Below, in pieces: positions 50,930-61,849 of a DNA stretch of 64,000 bases (positions are counted from its first letter, which is position 1; each line of letters starts with the position of its first letter). This stretch comes from Blumeriella jaapii (lineage: Eukaryota > Ascomycota > Leotiomycetes > Helotiales > Drepanopezizaceae): positions 372,001 through 436,000 of the forward strand of contig VWND01000067.1 of the NCBI GenBank assembly GCA_009599575.1, read 5' to 3'. A program made the translations under genes and the position numbers. The notes beneath the pieces are model-generated. The model did no database searches, was not told where the DNA came from, and saw only the letters and a list, made by a program, of their open reading frames with translations.

Positions 50930-53900
50930 TACGAAACGAGCTTTTATCGATTACGGCGCGGAAAAAAACTGCGTAATTCAAAAGTTATTAATTAAATATA
51001 AATGGAAACCAATTTAAAAACGTATTAATTTATTTACGGTTAAAAAAAAAAAGTAATTATTTACGGCACGCATACGCAATTTATTCGCGCTATTAATAAT
51101 TATAAAATAACTAAAAAAATACAGAGCGATTTCGTAGTTTACGATATAAATATTCTAAGAGTTTTATTTATCCTAGGGTTTTTTTGGTTGCGAAATATCG
51201 ATTCCGTTATAAGTTTTCGAGCTAAATCGTGGCGATACCTAATCGAACGCTTATAGTTTAATTTAGTTATAATTAAACGTTTTAAAAAGAAATCTAAAAA
51301 AAAGCAAGCGTTTTATATCGTTTTGAAAAAAGCTATTAAAAAATAATTTTAATTACTTTTTAAATACGACGACTACGCCGACGTGTTTAACGATACCGCC
51401 GCGGTTATTTTAGTTTTTTATTATTTTATAAAATATCGAATAGATTTCGCGGAAGGAAAAAATTTCTTTTAAAAACCAGTTTATTTTTTGTCGGAATCTG
51501 AACTTACTGAATTGCGCGAATATTTCGATTCGAGCTTAAAAAAAGGCTGGATAAAAAGATTTATTAGTTTTGCCGGCGCACCGGTAATATTTATACCGAA
51601 AAAAAACGGAAGTTTACGATTATGCGTCGATTATAAGGATTTAAACGCAGTTACGGTTAAAAATCGAACTTTTTTATTTTTTATAAGCGAAATTTTGGAT
51701 CGTTTAAAAAAAGCTAAAATATTTATTAAATTAAACCTTACTTGGGCGTACCATCGCTTTCGAATAAAAAAAAAAAAAAAATAAAAGATTGCGTTTCGCA
51801 TTCGTTACGAATACTTCGAGTATTGCGTATTACTTTTCGGCTTTTCGAACGCATCAGCAATCTTTCAAGCGTATATTAATCAAATTTTAATCGGTTTAAT
51901 AAATATTATATATATAATTTACTTCGACGATATTTTAATATTTTTCGAAAACCCCGACGATTATACAAACGCGGTAAAAAAAGTTTTCGAAAAATTTCGT
52001 ATTAATAAACTTTACGAAAATCTGAAAAAATATGCTTTCGATACGAATACGGTCGAGTTTTTAGGCTTCGTCGTTATTTCTACGGGAATTAAAATAGACC
52101 TAAGGAAAATAAATAATATTCGGAAATAGCTTTTTTTTATTACGTGGCGAGATATTTAAATATTTTTGGGTTTATTAATTTTTATAAACGTTTTATTAAA
52201 AATTACGCTAAGCTTTGCCGACTTATTACAAATCTTCTGAAAGGGATGCAACGAAGAAAAATGTCGGGCCTTTTTCGTTTTTTATTCGAAGCGAAGCTCG
52301 CTTTTTTATTTTTAAAAGAAAAGTTTTGCTAAGCATCGATTTTACGCTATTTCGATTTTCGATTGAAAATCCAAGTCGAAACAGACGCTTCGAAATTCGC
52401 TATAGGCGGAATATTATTTTAATTGTTCGAGGAGAATACGAGGGTATATTAGCATTTTATCGCATATTATTCGAAAAAACTTTTTTTTATAAAACAAAAA
52501 TACGAGATTTACGACGCTGAGCTAATAGCTATAATTTACGCTTTTAGATAATAAAGCTAATATCTGCGTGGCGCTTTCGATGTTATTATTATACGTACAA
52601 ATTATTATAATCTGAAATACTTTTTTACGAAAAAACGTTTAAACGGACGTTAAGCGAAATGGGCCGACGAGCTAGCTGAATACGATTTTGCAATCGAATA
52701 TAAAACAAAAGTTTTTAACCCGGCGAATAGTTTTTTCCGCCGGCCAGATTTAAAAAAAAATTTAAAAAAAAATAACGAGCAGCTGCTTACGCTGTATTAT
52801 AAGCTAAAACTAGCTTATTTGAGAAATTTTAGAATGTTTTTCGCAATAAAAATACGCTTAAAGTCGGAGTATAAACTATTTCGCGCCGATAAATATTCGG
52901 AGCTTTTATTAACGAAATCAAAAGGTAAAAAGCAAGCGGAAAAGAGTTAAATAAAAGGCTTTTTCGCCGGATTGTTTTTTGCTAATATTACTAGTTGCAA
53001 ATAATATATATTACGAAGCGTAGCCGCTGTGTTGCTATAATTCGAAACGGCTAATAACGAGCTAGCAAAACCGATTTATAAAACTATTTTCGAGTTGCAA
53101 AAATTTAATTTTTTTGTATTACAAACGTACGAATCGGCTTCGCAAAGCAATCGAGCCGGATCCGAAAAATATTAGCGTATAAGCCAAAATAAATTATTAT
53201 ATTATAAAAAACGTGCGTATATTCCGAATAAAAGCGTTATTAAAAGCGAAATATTAAAAATTAATTACGACGATCCGACCGCCGGTTATTAAGATTTTCG
53301 GCGAACGTTAAAACTGGTCGAAAAAAAGTATTTCTGGCCTGGTTTATAAAGCGACGTAAAGCGTTACGTTAATACGTATAGAAAATACTAAAAAAGCAAA
53401 CTTAGAAAGCATCGATTTTATAGCGAATTAGCTTTTTTTTCGATTTTTACGAAATCTTGAGAAAAAATAATTATGGATTTTATTACAGGTCTATTTTTTA
53501 GCAAAAAACGAAATCGTATTTACGATTCGATATTCGTTATAATAAACCGATATACGAAGCTGTCGAAATATATACCGATACAAAAAACGATTTCAATTTT
53601 AAATTTGGCTGAAATATTTATATAATACGTTTACAAAAATTTTAGCTATTTTAAGAAAATTATTATAAACCAAAAGGTCAGTTTTTATTAATAAATTCTG
53701 ATTTTCAGTAATATTTTATTTACAAATACGACGTCGATTAAGCACCGCTTTTTATTTTTAAACCGATGGCCAAACGAAACGTTAAAATCAAATTTTAGAA
53801 TTTTATTTTCGCACGTATTGCGATTATCGATAAAACGATTAGGCTACGAAGTTTGCTTTAGCCGAATTTACGTATAATAATTCGATATACGCTTTTACGA

Positions 53901-54605
53901 ATTTTATTTTTTTTCGCATATTATACGGCTTTTACTTAGAATTTGGCAGTAACGTCGAAAGCGACGTCGTAAAAAAAAAAGTATCGTCAGCGAAAAAACG
54001 AATTAAAATATTGCAAAAAAAAAAAAAAATATTTAATAAAAAGCTAAAAAAAATCAACGCGAATTACAAAAGATTTTACGACGCTAAATATAAAAAAACT
54101 AAATTTCAAATAAGCGACAAAATACTATTATCGATTAAAAACCTTCGATAGCTGCGACTTTTTCGAAAGCTTTTAAATAAATATCTAAGGCTTTTCAAAA
54201 TCAAGCGAATTATATACGAGCACGGCTAAGCTTATTAATTCGAACTTTTTTTTTAATATCGTATTTACGATATTTTCCACGTTTTTTTATTAAAACCTTG
54301 GCAGAGTCGGAACGACACCGAGCCGAAAAATAATATAATAAAACTTTAAAAACCCGAAAAATACGAGATTAAATTAATATAAATTTACAAAAATACAGAA
54401 AAAAGCCGATATTACTTGGTGCGATAAAAGGGTTATTTATTAAGCGAAGATTCGTAAAAGCTAAAAAACTATTTTACGAACGCAAAAAAGGTTGTAAAAA
54501 AATATTTGAAAAATACGATAAATAATAGCAACGAAGTAATAACGAATGCGCGTCGTAAAAGTAAAAAAAAAAAAAAAAACAAAAACACTTAGAAAATCTT
54601 AGAAC
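50930..54605 (+). pseudogene. Family G protease-RT-RNase H-integrase-chromodomain polyprotein, degenerate
   Basis: Protease near 50938-50990 (AFIDYGAEKNCVI; Ser of D-S-G changed to Tyr). RT opens at 51488-51784 with IPKKNGSLRLCVDYKDLN; its catalytic box YFDD at 51920-51931 is intact. The thumb continues to about 52250. RNase H lies at about 52330-52740 (VETDASKF, KYEIYDAELIAI across a frame change). The integrase N-terminus is near 53250-53400 (NYDDPTAGY, with YFWPG following) and the first catalytic Asp is in MDFITGLF near 53473-53496. A chromodomain lies at 54356-54500, with YYLVR then a stop where Trp is expected, then KGY. The end near the A-run at 54560-54600 is uncertain by frame. Confidence 0.9.
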
Positions 54606-54704
54606 CGCCGCTAAGCCAATTTATTTTTATTATTATTTTTTTTTTTATCGTTATCGCTATTTTTTTCAAATTCAAAAGCAGCGGCAGGCTAAAAAAAATT
54701 AATA
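54606..54704 (+). other. G post-pol spacer
   Basis: T-rich stretch after pol, before the antisense frame. No signal was recognised. Confidence 0.4.
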
Positions 54705-55217
54705 TTAAACGAATTCGCAGAATATTCGATTTATTTTAATTAAAGCTTTTACGATAGCCGTAGTCGAATTTTGAATTACAATTACGATATTTTCGTAGAA
54801 ATCCAGAATTTGATTTAATTGATTAAAATAAATTCGAACGACGTTTTCGAAACGTCGGAAAATACGTTTTATATTAGCGTCGTTAAATAAAAGGGTCGGC
54901 GTAGCCAAGATTTTTAAAACAGCAGCAGCCGTTAAACCGGCAGGAACGGGCGCAGCAGCAGCGGCGGCAGCTCGAGCCGCGGCGCGATTCGCACGACTTT
55001 CGACTATTATAAAAGCCGAAGCGTTATTTTTTTTTAAACGATTTATATAAGCGTTGTAAATAATAAAATCGATAAAAGTTTTAATAAAAGCTTTGGCTTC
55101 GGCAATAAAAAAAAAAAAAGCGGCAGCGGCGGTAGCAGCGTCGAAACGATTTATGAAATCGTTAAGGTCCGCGAAAAAGGTTTGCGCCTCGATAGCGCGT
55201 GCGGCAGAAATCTGTAA
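54705..55217 (-). CDS. Antisense alanine-rich frame behind G pol, unknown function
   Basis: On the strand opposite to gag-pol, positions 55217 to 54705 form 170 codons without a stop, ending at TAA 54707-54705. The frame is bounded upstream by TAA at 55220-55218, which could be a RIP product of Gln. The translation contains ARAIEAQTFFADLNDFINRF, an Ala-rich block AAARAAAAAAAPVPAGLTAA (54920-54980, much more GC-rich than its surroundings) and a C-terminal helical-looking part FRRFENVVRIYFNQLNQIL. No start ATG is obvious in the open part, so the true 5' end may lie further right (55246-55500 has another open piece in a shifted frame). It is absent from families A, D and E. I recognise no domain. 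It may be a broken remnant rather than an active gene. Confidence 0.45.
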   Translation of the reverse strand, partial: LQISAARAIEAQTFFADLNDFINRFDAATAAAAFFFFIAEAKAFIKTFIDFIIYNAYINRLKKNNASAFIIVESRANRAAARAAAAAAAPVPAGLTAAAVLKILATPTLLFNDANIKRIFRRFENVVRIYFNQLNQILDFYENIVIVIQNSTTAIVKALIKINRIFCEFV

Positions 55218-55748
55218 TTAGTTAAAAGCGAATCCGAATAAAAGTTTAAGATTTACAAAAAAACATTAAATATGCGAAGTTTTGCAGCGGTTGTATTTTA
55301 CGCTGAAAAGCTCGAAAACGCAAAAAAGTAAAAAGTCCGCTGTAATGCTTTCGCGTGAAATTAAACGGGCGCATCGAAAGCAAATAAAAGTCAAAGGCAT
55401 TTTGAAAGTTCGCGGCGAACGCGGCGAAAAGCAGTTGATTAAAAAAAAAAAAAGCTGATAAGAAAATAAAAATAAAAAAAAAAAAAAAGAAATTAAGCAA
55501 GAAAATAACGGCTATTTTAAAGAAAAAGGCTCTTTCAACGAAAATACGAGCGCTATCGAAAACAAAAAAAACAAAATAGCAAAACAGCTATAATTCACGA
55601 CCGAAAGCGGAAAAAACAGCTATAATTCACGACCAAAAGCGGACGAAACCGCATATTATTTCGAAAGCGTAACGCACGTTATATACGAAAGCATACGTAT
55701 AAAAAAATTAATCGCTTTTGGGGACCAAAGGTTTAGAAAGGAGGATAA
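55218..55748. other. G 3' region with polypurine tract
   Basis: The right part of the post-pol region. The minus strand has an open piece 55500-55246 in a different frame from the antisense frame. Long A-runs lie at 55440-55490. The polypurine tract AGAAAGGAGGATAA (55735-55748) touches the LTR, as expected for plus-strand DNA priming. Confidence 0.55.
55584..55647. repeat. 32-bp-period direct duplication in G
   Basis: ACAGCTATAATTCACGACC occurs at 55584 and again at 55616, each followed by AAAGCGG. Two units only, near the 3' LTR. Confidence 0.85.
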
Positions 55749-56161
55749 TGTTAGGAACCAATATCACGTGTATAAATCAAATAATCCGCCAAAACCTTTT
55801 GCTTTTTATTAATCCTCGAATAATACTCGCTACGGATAGGCCGTGGGGGCCGGATAATATTATAAGGGCTAAAGATAATATTTAGATAAAACATTTTATA
55901 AAAATAATTGTTAAAAAACCAGTTATTAAGGTTATATTAAGAAAAATGAAAAAAGGTCGGGATAGAAGCTGGAAAAGCATACTAAATAAGATTCGCTTGG
56001 TTTTTTAAGAAATACTTTTCTCGAAGGTTCTACCCTTCCTTTTGTACTTATATACGCCTTCTATTAGAAATGTAAAAGGTAGAGATTAGTCTGACTATTA
56101 ATCTAACCTTATCTAAGCTCTATTGTCTGAACTAGTGTTTCCCTGTCTTTCAATTCTTACA
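55749..56161 (+). repeat. 3' LTR of G
   Basis: 413 bp from TGTTAGGAACCAATATCACG to TTCTTACA. The inner left part is RIP-changed, the outer right part is well preserved (CTGAACTAGTGTTTCCCTGT), the mirror image of the 5' LTR. Confidence 0.96.
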
Positions 56162-56178
56162 TTGCGTAAATCATCAAA

Positions 56179-56446
56179 TGTAAAAGTAGGTAGGAAAACC
56201 AAACTAATACGGCCATATATCGGTAGGTAAAATAGTCTAGGGAATTCCTAAAAAAAACTGAAGAAAGGAAAAGAAAAATAAATAAAAGTATAAATTAAAA
56301 CTGCGTGCCTATAATACTATTTAAAAAGATGCTTTGCTTTTATATTTGTTGAAAATAATCAGTGGCAGGGGGTCCCGAAGGGGTCCATGCCTCGACCATA
56401 GCTAAAACTACCAACTTCTATTAATATAAGATATCACCGTTTTATA
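56179..56446 (-). repeat. Family D LTR, right end of the D2-D3 block (5' LTR of D3)
   Basis: 268 bp from TGTAAAAGTAGG to CCGTTTTATA. It is preceded by the last D3 leader bases (56162-56178), which complete the leader interrupted by G, and followed directly by D1 gag sequence. Confidence 0.93.
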
Positions 56447-57680
56447 TTATTTCTGCTTCCGTCGGTCCGAAGCAAATCGCTCCGTATTTGTTAATATAAC
56501 AAATACTATTATTTATGCAAAAATTAAATGCTTTGCATTTTAAGCGAATATAAAATTTTTCGCAGTGAATTTTTTTGTTATTATAAAATTTATATTTAAG
56601 GCCACGGGGTTTGTTTTAATAGTTATTTTTACCATTTTAATAGCCGCGATTTTGGTTTCCGCGTTGGTTTTTTTTTTCCTTTTAATAATCGTTATTATAA
56701 TTAGTGTTTCGCTAATTCTGATCGCTAATACGAAAAGGTTACTATTAGGCAGCTATTATTTCTACGATAGCTTAGCGAAATTAATCGCTTCGCGTATTTT
56801 AAAAAAAATAATTATTGTAAAAGCTATTTTAATCGTTCTTATTATCCGAGTTAACGTAAAAAAGTTTTTTCTGTTATTGTATAAAACTTTCGATTTTATT
56901 TTAAAGTTTTTGAATTTTAATATCGGTAAATTTTAATATAAAAGTTTCGATATTTTTATTAAGTTTTTTCAAACCAATAAATTTTGCAAAACGATTAAAT
57001 AATATAATAACTAATTGTTTAGCAATTTCGGTAATTTTTAATAGCTGAGCATATTTCTGCATTAAAGCTTCCACGTTTTTTTTATAAATAAAAAAGAAGG
57101 ATTTTTTTTAATTTATAGTTTTAATAATACGTTCGTTTTAGTTTTGTTTAAAAACGAATTTTACAAATTTGAAATATTAATCGAAGGTTTTAAGGTTTTG
57201 TTTATTAATTTTAAAATGCTTAATGATTTTATTACGAATACTAGTTGAAAGGCCAAATAAAAACAATTTTTTTTATTTAATTTCGCTTAAAACCTTTTTG
57301 TTAACGAAAACGTTAGAAATTTTCGTATAAATACGATAATAAACTTCAAGTTTTTTAGCTTAGCGCATTATTATAACAAATTGTTTAAAAAATGCGATAG
57401 TATCGCGAATTTGCTAGCGATCGTAGTTTCGGAATTCTGATTTTAAGATTTTAACTAGCTTACGCTAATTTCGAGCCCTAATAGCTTTCCATTTATTTAT
57501 CGATTTAATAATATTCTTGGTAATTAGGTTATAATAGCGAAAAAGTTTATCGAATATTTTAATTTTAAAAACTTCGAAATCTTCATAAGTTTTTTTATAT
57601 TTTTCGATAAAATCGGTAACGTTGGCGCTATTAAATAAAAATGCATTAAAAGAGCCAGGAAAAGGCATGCGGCCTCGCAT
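56447..57680 (-). pseudogene. D1 gag, N-terminal part (fragment d of D1)
   Basis: This resumes D1 after the D2-D3 block; the first bases TTATTTCTGC match the D2 gag sequence at about 35680. The gag start ATG is at 57680 with MRGRMPFPGSFNAFLFNSAN and VTDFIEKYKKTYEDF (open 57680-57465). Together with 25641-26492 it makes one gag gene split by the block. The plus-strand open stretch 56565-56936 is its shadow. Confidence 0.8.
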
Positions 57681-58450
57681 AAGAAAACGAAAAGCGTCGT
57701 TGTTTATAATATTAGCGAAAGTATTAATAAGATTTGAATTAAATAAATAAATGTTTTCTGAAATTGCAAAATAAAAGTTTTTAATATAAAAGAAATCGTT
57801 TTTAATAAAAAAGCTATTAAAAAAGTTTTTGTATTTTTTAAAAAAATTAAATAAAATAAAATTGCGTCCAGATATTTAAATAATATATTAAAAAATTTGT
57901 TTTTTGATAAGTTAATTGAATTGATATAATATTGTTATATAATTTACGGTTTCGATATTCCGTAGCTTAAGCTAATACACGTACAGCCATTTTTTTACTA
58001 TTTTTAATAAAAAGCCGCAAATTGTAATTGCTATAATCACAAAGCGTAGAATTAAAAAATTGAGTTTTCGCTAAGCGTTTAACCAAAAGAAATATAATTT
58101 AGAAAGGCCGAGCGCAGCGGTCGAAGCGTACGAACTAATATTCGATTTGTTATTTTTAAATAAAAAGCGATTTTCGAGCTTTAAACTTCGCACGGTTCAG
58201 AATTGCCTGACCGTAATTTCAAACGTTTTTGAAATATATTGCATTTTTGTAATTTAATAATTATGCGTAAAATAAAAAAAGCTATTAAAGATTTTTTATA
58301 TAATACAGCTGCGAATAATATTATATAAAAAATCTTTTAAGCCGTAATAGCGAAATATCGAAATCGATTTTAACTATAAATTTAAAAAATGCATCGGCGA
58401 ATATATAAAAACGAAACACCGAAGTTTAAATTTTTGCGTAAATTATCAAA
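57681..58450 (-). other. Family D 5' leader (D1)
   Basis: Colinear with 36921-37691 in D2, including the CCGAGCGCAGCGGTCGAAGC block (near 58108). No gene. Confidence 0.5.
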
Positions 58451-58715
58451 TATAAAAATAAATAGGAAAACCAAATTGATACGGCCATATGTCGGTGAGT
58501 AAAATAATCTAAGGAATTTCTAAAAAACTAAAAAAAAGAAAAAAAAAATAAGTAAAAATATAAATTAGATTGCGTGCCTATAATACTATTTAAGGAAATG
58601 CTTTGCTCTTATATTTGTTAAAAGTAATTAATAGCAGAAAGTCTCGGAAGGATTCATGCCTCGACCATAGCTAAAACTACCAATTCCTATCAATACAAGA
58701 TATCACCGTTTTACA
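58451..58715 (-). repeat. 5' LTR of D1
   Basis: 265 bp. The inner end is mutated (TATAAAAATAAATAGG) and the outer end preserved (CCGTTTTACA). The bases to the right (TTATCGAATTT) belong to E2, so D1 was inserted into an older family E element; the other D1 LTR lies left of the window. Confidence 0.92.
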
Positions 58716-59896
58716 TTATCGAATTTAAAATCGAATTGTACGACGCTGATATTTTAATACTTTTAAACCGACGAATATTTTTAAACCGACTATTTAATAT
58801 GTTTGCTAACGTTAAAAGATTTACTGCGGCTTAGCAGTTTTAAATCGCTTAAATAATCGCTTAAGCTATCGCCGCCGCTCGCTTTCCAGCTTTCGCTAAT
58901 ATCGTCCGCGACGCTTTTCTTTTATTCCGAGTTTCGCGCGCTTTTACGGCGAATTTTTAATTAATTTCCGAATATTATTTTTCCGTTTTCGACCCAATTA
59001 TTTTCCGAATCGAATTATTTAAAATTGAATATTTTCGCTACGCTTTCAGCGATTATTAAAAAAAAATTAAATATAACGTATAAAAAATAAATATAAAGCT
59101 GTTTATTAAAAAATATTTAAGAAATTTTATATAAAGTATAAATTAAATTAAAACATATTTTAAATGTATTATTAAAAAAGCAAAAATTATTATTTTAAAG
59201 CATTTAAACCCCGAATTTTATAATTAAATCCAATCGGCCCGAAACGTTTTCCGTATTTTTAATCAGCGCTTTTTTAATTATAATCGCGTTTAGTTTGCTA
59301 AATTGCAATATAATAAATTTTATATAAACAACGGTTAAATTTATAATAATTTTCGTTTTTTATTTATTCGCTACGCAGTTATAAGTAAAATTGCTAAAAA
59401 CCGTTGATTCGAAAATATATACGAAAAAATCATTTTTATTTTTAAATACGATTTCCGAATAAAAAAATACAAAATAAATAATAATTATATTATTTTAAAC
59501 GAGTTTTTAGCCGTTGCGAATAAAAAATCACGCAATATCCGAGCTGAAAAAATAGCTTTTGCTCGTCGTATAAGCTATTTTTTTTTTGTTATAACTTTTG
59601 CTAATCAAAATTCTAAACGTATTCCCGGTATTTTTAAAGCTTTTTGGCGTTTTACTTTTTTAGCCTTTTTTATTCGCATAGCTTTTTTTTTTTTTAACAA
59701 AGATTTTTACGAGCGTATAACTGTTATTTTTGCTACCCCCGGTTTTTTCCGCTTGGCTGCGCGCTTTCTAAGCGTTTATTATAATTGCGGCAAGCCCGGC
59801 TATTTCGCAAATATTTGTTCCGACGCCAAGTTTAATCGCAGAATCGCCGAAATAATTATCGACGAAAAGCAAAACGATTTATTAAAAAACTTTTAA
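58716..59896 (+). pseudogene. Family E gag, E2, C-terminal part
   Basis: Continues the gag frame seen in E1 and stops with TAA at 59894-59896. The zinc knuckle at 59777-59818 reads YYNCGKPGYFANIC: the first Cys and the His are Tyr, both C-to-T/G-to-A changes. Several further stops interrupt the frame. The N-terminal part lies left of D1, outside the window. Confidence 0.8.
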
Positions 59897-59899
59897 GCC

Positions 59900-61077
59900 G
59901 TGGCAAAAACTTTTATTATAGTAAGAAATTCGATTTATAAAAAAATTTAAAATTTAATTAGCGTTTTTTAATAAAAAAGCGACAGTTTTTAATTTTTATA
60001 AAATTAATACGTAATAAATTATATATTAAAACATTTGCATATATCGATAGCGAAGCTAATATTTTCGATGCGATTAAAACTTTTTTGGCGTATTAATTTT
60101 TTTAACGTTTCGAAATAAGTTTTATTCGGCTGTATAAGCTTATTATATCCACCGGCTATAATAGCGAGCCGAAAAAGCTTATTTTTTCTGCTATATTTTT
60201 TTTTTACGATTAATCGACGTCGTATAATTTTTTTTTTTTTAATTACAAACCTGGGCTTTATCGACGTTTTTATTAATCGCAAATTTCTATAGCATTACGA
60301 TTTAAAACAAGCGTACGGCCAAGAAAAAAACAAAATAAAATAGCTATTCGATATGCTCGTTATTTTTTATTTTAATAAGCAGTTGTTCGTCGATTTTAAT
60401 CAGCGAAAAAAATTTAAAATGCTTAGTCGTATGTATTAAAAAAATACAAACAAACGAAACAGCGTAATAAAAGTTTTATATATTTTTATTAATACTTTTA
60501 TAATAATCAAAAAAGCTTATTTAAGCTTTAAAGCTGATAGACCTTTTATATTTATGCGAAATTTTAAAAGCAATTTGCACAAAATAAAAAAGTTTTTTAT
60601 TAGCAGTTTTGAACCGACCAAGCCGGTCTTTCCAACCGTGCCAATTACCTTTTTTATTTTTAATTGTAATATCAGCTGTATTTCCGCTTTTGCATTCAGC
60701 GCTTTACAAACACGTTACGAAAAGCGAATACGAGCCGCGAAAAAAAAAAGTTATTATTATTTAACGATTATACGTTTATTACTTTTATATATAATATAAA
60801 CAAAAAACGTTTCCGCCGTACGAAAATCGCCGAATTTAAAAAAGTTATATAATTCGCGGCAGTAAAAAACATTCCCGTCCCCGACGCTTTACAAGCCAAA
60901 TATAATAACAACGTAGTTTTTGTAAAAAAGCTTTTTCCAGCTTAATATTCGAAATTCGAAAAACTTTTTTATAAGTAAAAAAGCGATAAATTCGCTTTCC
61001 GCCGCCTCGGTATAAATTATAAAATATATTTTGCTACGGAAAATACGCTTTTTATAAAATTATTTAAACGTTTTACG
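59900..61077 (+). pseudogene. Family E pol, E2, N-terminal part (protease and linker)
   Basis: Protease triad at 60046-60057 reads D-S-E-A (Gly changed to Glu by GGA to GAA), while E1 keeps D-S-G-A. The open stretch 60554-60799 (MRNFKSNLHK...) is the linker before the RT, alike in E1 (8638-8889). The frame is cut by copy C just before the RT palm. Confidence 0.8.
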
Positions 61078-61373
61078 TGTGACGACTCATTCTTTTGGCC
61101 TTTCGAATATGACGACTCATTTTTTTGGCCCCTCGTGTCACCTTAGCAACTACGTGTAGTTGCAAGCTTCCTGGTCTTTTGGTGGGTCTTCCTATTAACT
61201 ATGGAGATTATTCATGTATATAAGGCTTTCTTTTCTTAGCAATTTTTGCCTTCCGCAGTTATTGATTTTAAATGAATATTTTTGTTACAGAACCGAAGGC
61301 TCGTTTCTTATATTATATAATACGGCGATCAGTTGACTGATCTCCCAGCCTTCCGACTGATTAAATCGTTATA
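61078..61373 (+). repeat. 5' LTR of copy C
   Basis: 296 bp, start TGTGACGACTCA, end AATCGTTATA. It contains a 30-bp-period tandem duplication near the start (GACGACTCAT at 61081 and 61111) different from the one in B, so A, B and C have three LTR length variants. The outer (left) end is well preserved. Confidence 0.94.
61217..61225 (+). promoter_or_regulatory. TATA box in the family A LTR
   Basis: TATATAAGG about 140 bp into the LTR. The same word occurs on the minus strand of both B LTRs and in A. A U3 promoter role is inferred from position. Confidence 0.5.
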
Positions 61374-61849
61374 TTATTAACAATTTTTTTTTTACGCTGG
61401 CGACGGCGTAAACTATTTCTTTTTTCGAATTTTTTACGGGTTATACCAAGATGATCGACCGGTCGTGAAAAAGCTTATTTCCGTATTTCGCGAAGAATAG
61501 CTTTTGTTTAACGATCTCTTTTTCAGCAGAGCTTTTCAGCTTTTATTATTATATTTTAATTTCCCTTTTTTTAATCAGCGAAAAAGCAGCTTTTTTTAAA
61601 AGCTTTTTTTTCTGAAAAACAGTCCTTTTTCCGAAGAAAAAAAAATAAAAAAAAAGGCAGAGCGTCAATTATTTCGCTTGCCATTTTTTTGTAGCTTAGC
61701 GCTAAAAGCGTTTAGTTGAAACTTTTGCAAAATCAACTGAAAAAAGCGCAAAAGCGTAAACGATAACTTTTGGAAATTATACGACTGCGACAAACCTTTT
61801 AATCAGAGCGCTTGGTAAAATTTATCGAACGTGCTTTTACCAATCGCGA
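61374..61849 (+). other. Family A leader, copy C
   Basis: No gene. CGCTGGCGACGGCG near 61396 is the counterpart of the GC-rich block in A and B. A- and T-runs follow. Confidence 0.5.

Larger units (their letters stand above)
48811..56161 (+). mobile_element. Family G chromodomain-type Gypsy LTR retrotransposon (full length)
   Basis: A 7,351-bp plus-strand element with two 413-bp LTRs (48811-49223, 55749-56161), inserted in the D3 leader with a perfect 5-bp target duplication TTGCG (48806-48810 and 56162-56166). Order: LTR, gag, protease, RT, RNase H, integrase, chromodomain, then about 1.1 kb holding an antisense frame, polypurine tract and LTR. It is the deepest insertion of the nest (level 3). 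Its RT box YFDD is intact, unlike the other elements, but many stops show that it too has undergone RIP. Confidence 0.97.
26493..56446 (-). mobile_element. Tandem D2-D3 block of family D (LTR-D2-LTR-D3-LTR)
   Basis: Two family D internal regions in head-to-tail array share the middle LTR (37692-37958). Outer LTRs are at 26493-26925 (with a partial duplicate) and 56179-56446. The whole block interrupts D1 gag: D1 stops at 26492 and resumes at 56447, and a TTAT/TTATT target remnant is visible at both sides, although a clean 5-bp duplication is not. G is inserted in D3 (48811-56161). The array most likely arose by recombination between LTRs; that is inference from the shared LTR. Confidence 0.85.
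58716..61077 (+). mobile_element. Family E Gypsy-type element E2, internal fragment
   Basis: Aligns with about 6793-9172 of E1 without large gaps. The left border is the D1 LTR and the right border the LTR of copy C (target remnant TTACG at 61073-61077; E1 has TCACG once at about 9168-9172). The rest of E2 lies outside the window on both sides. It is the oldest visible layer of the nest. Confidence 0.93.
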
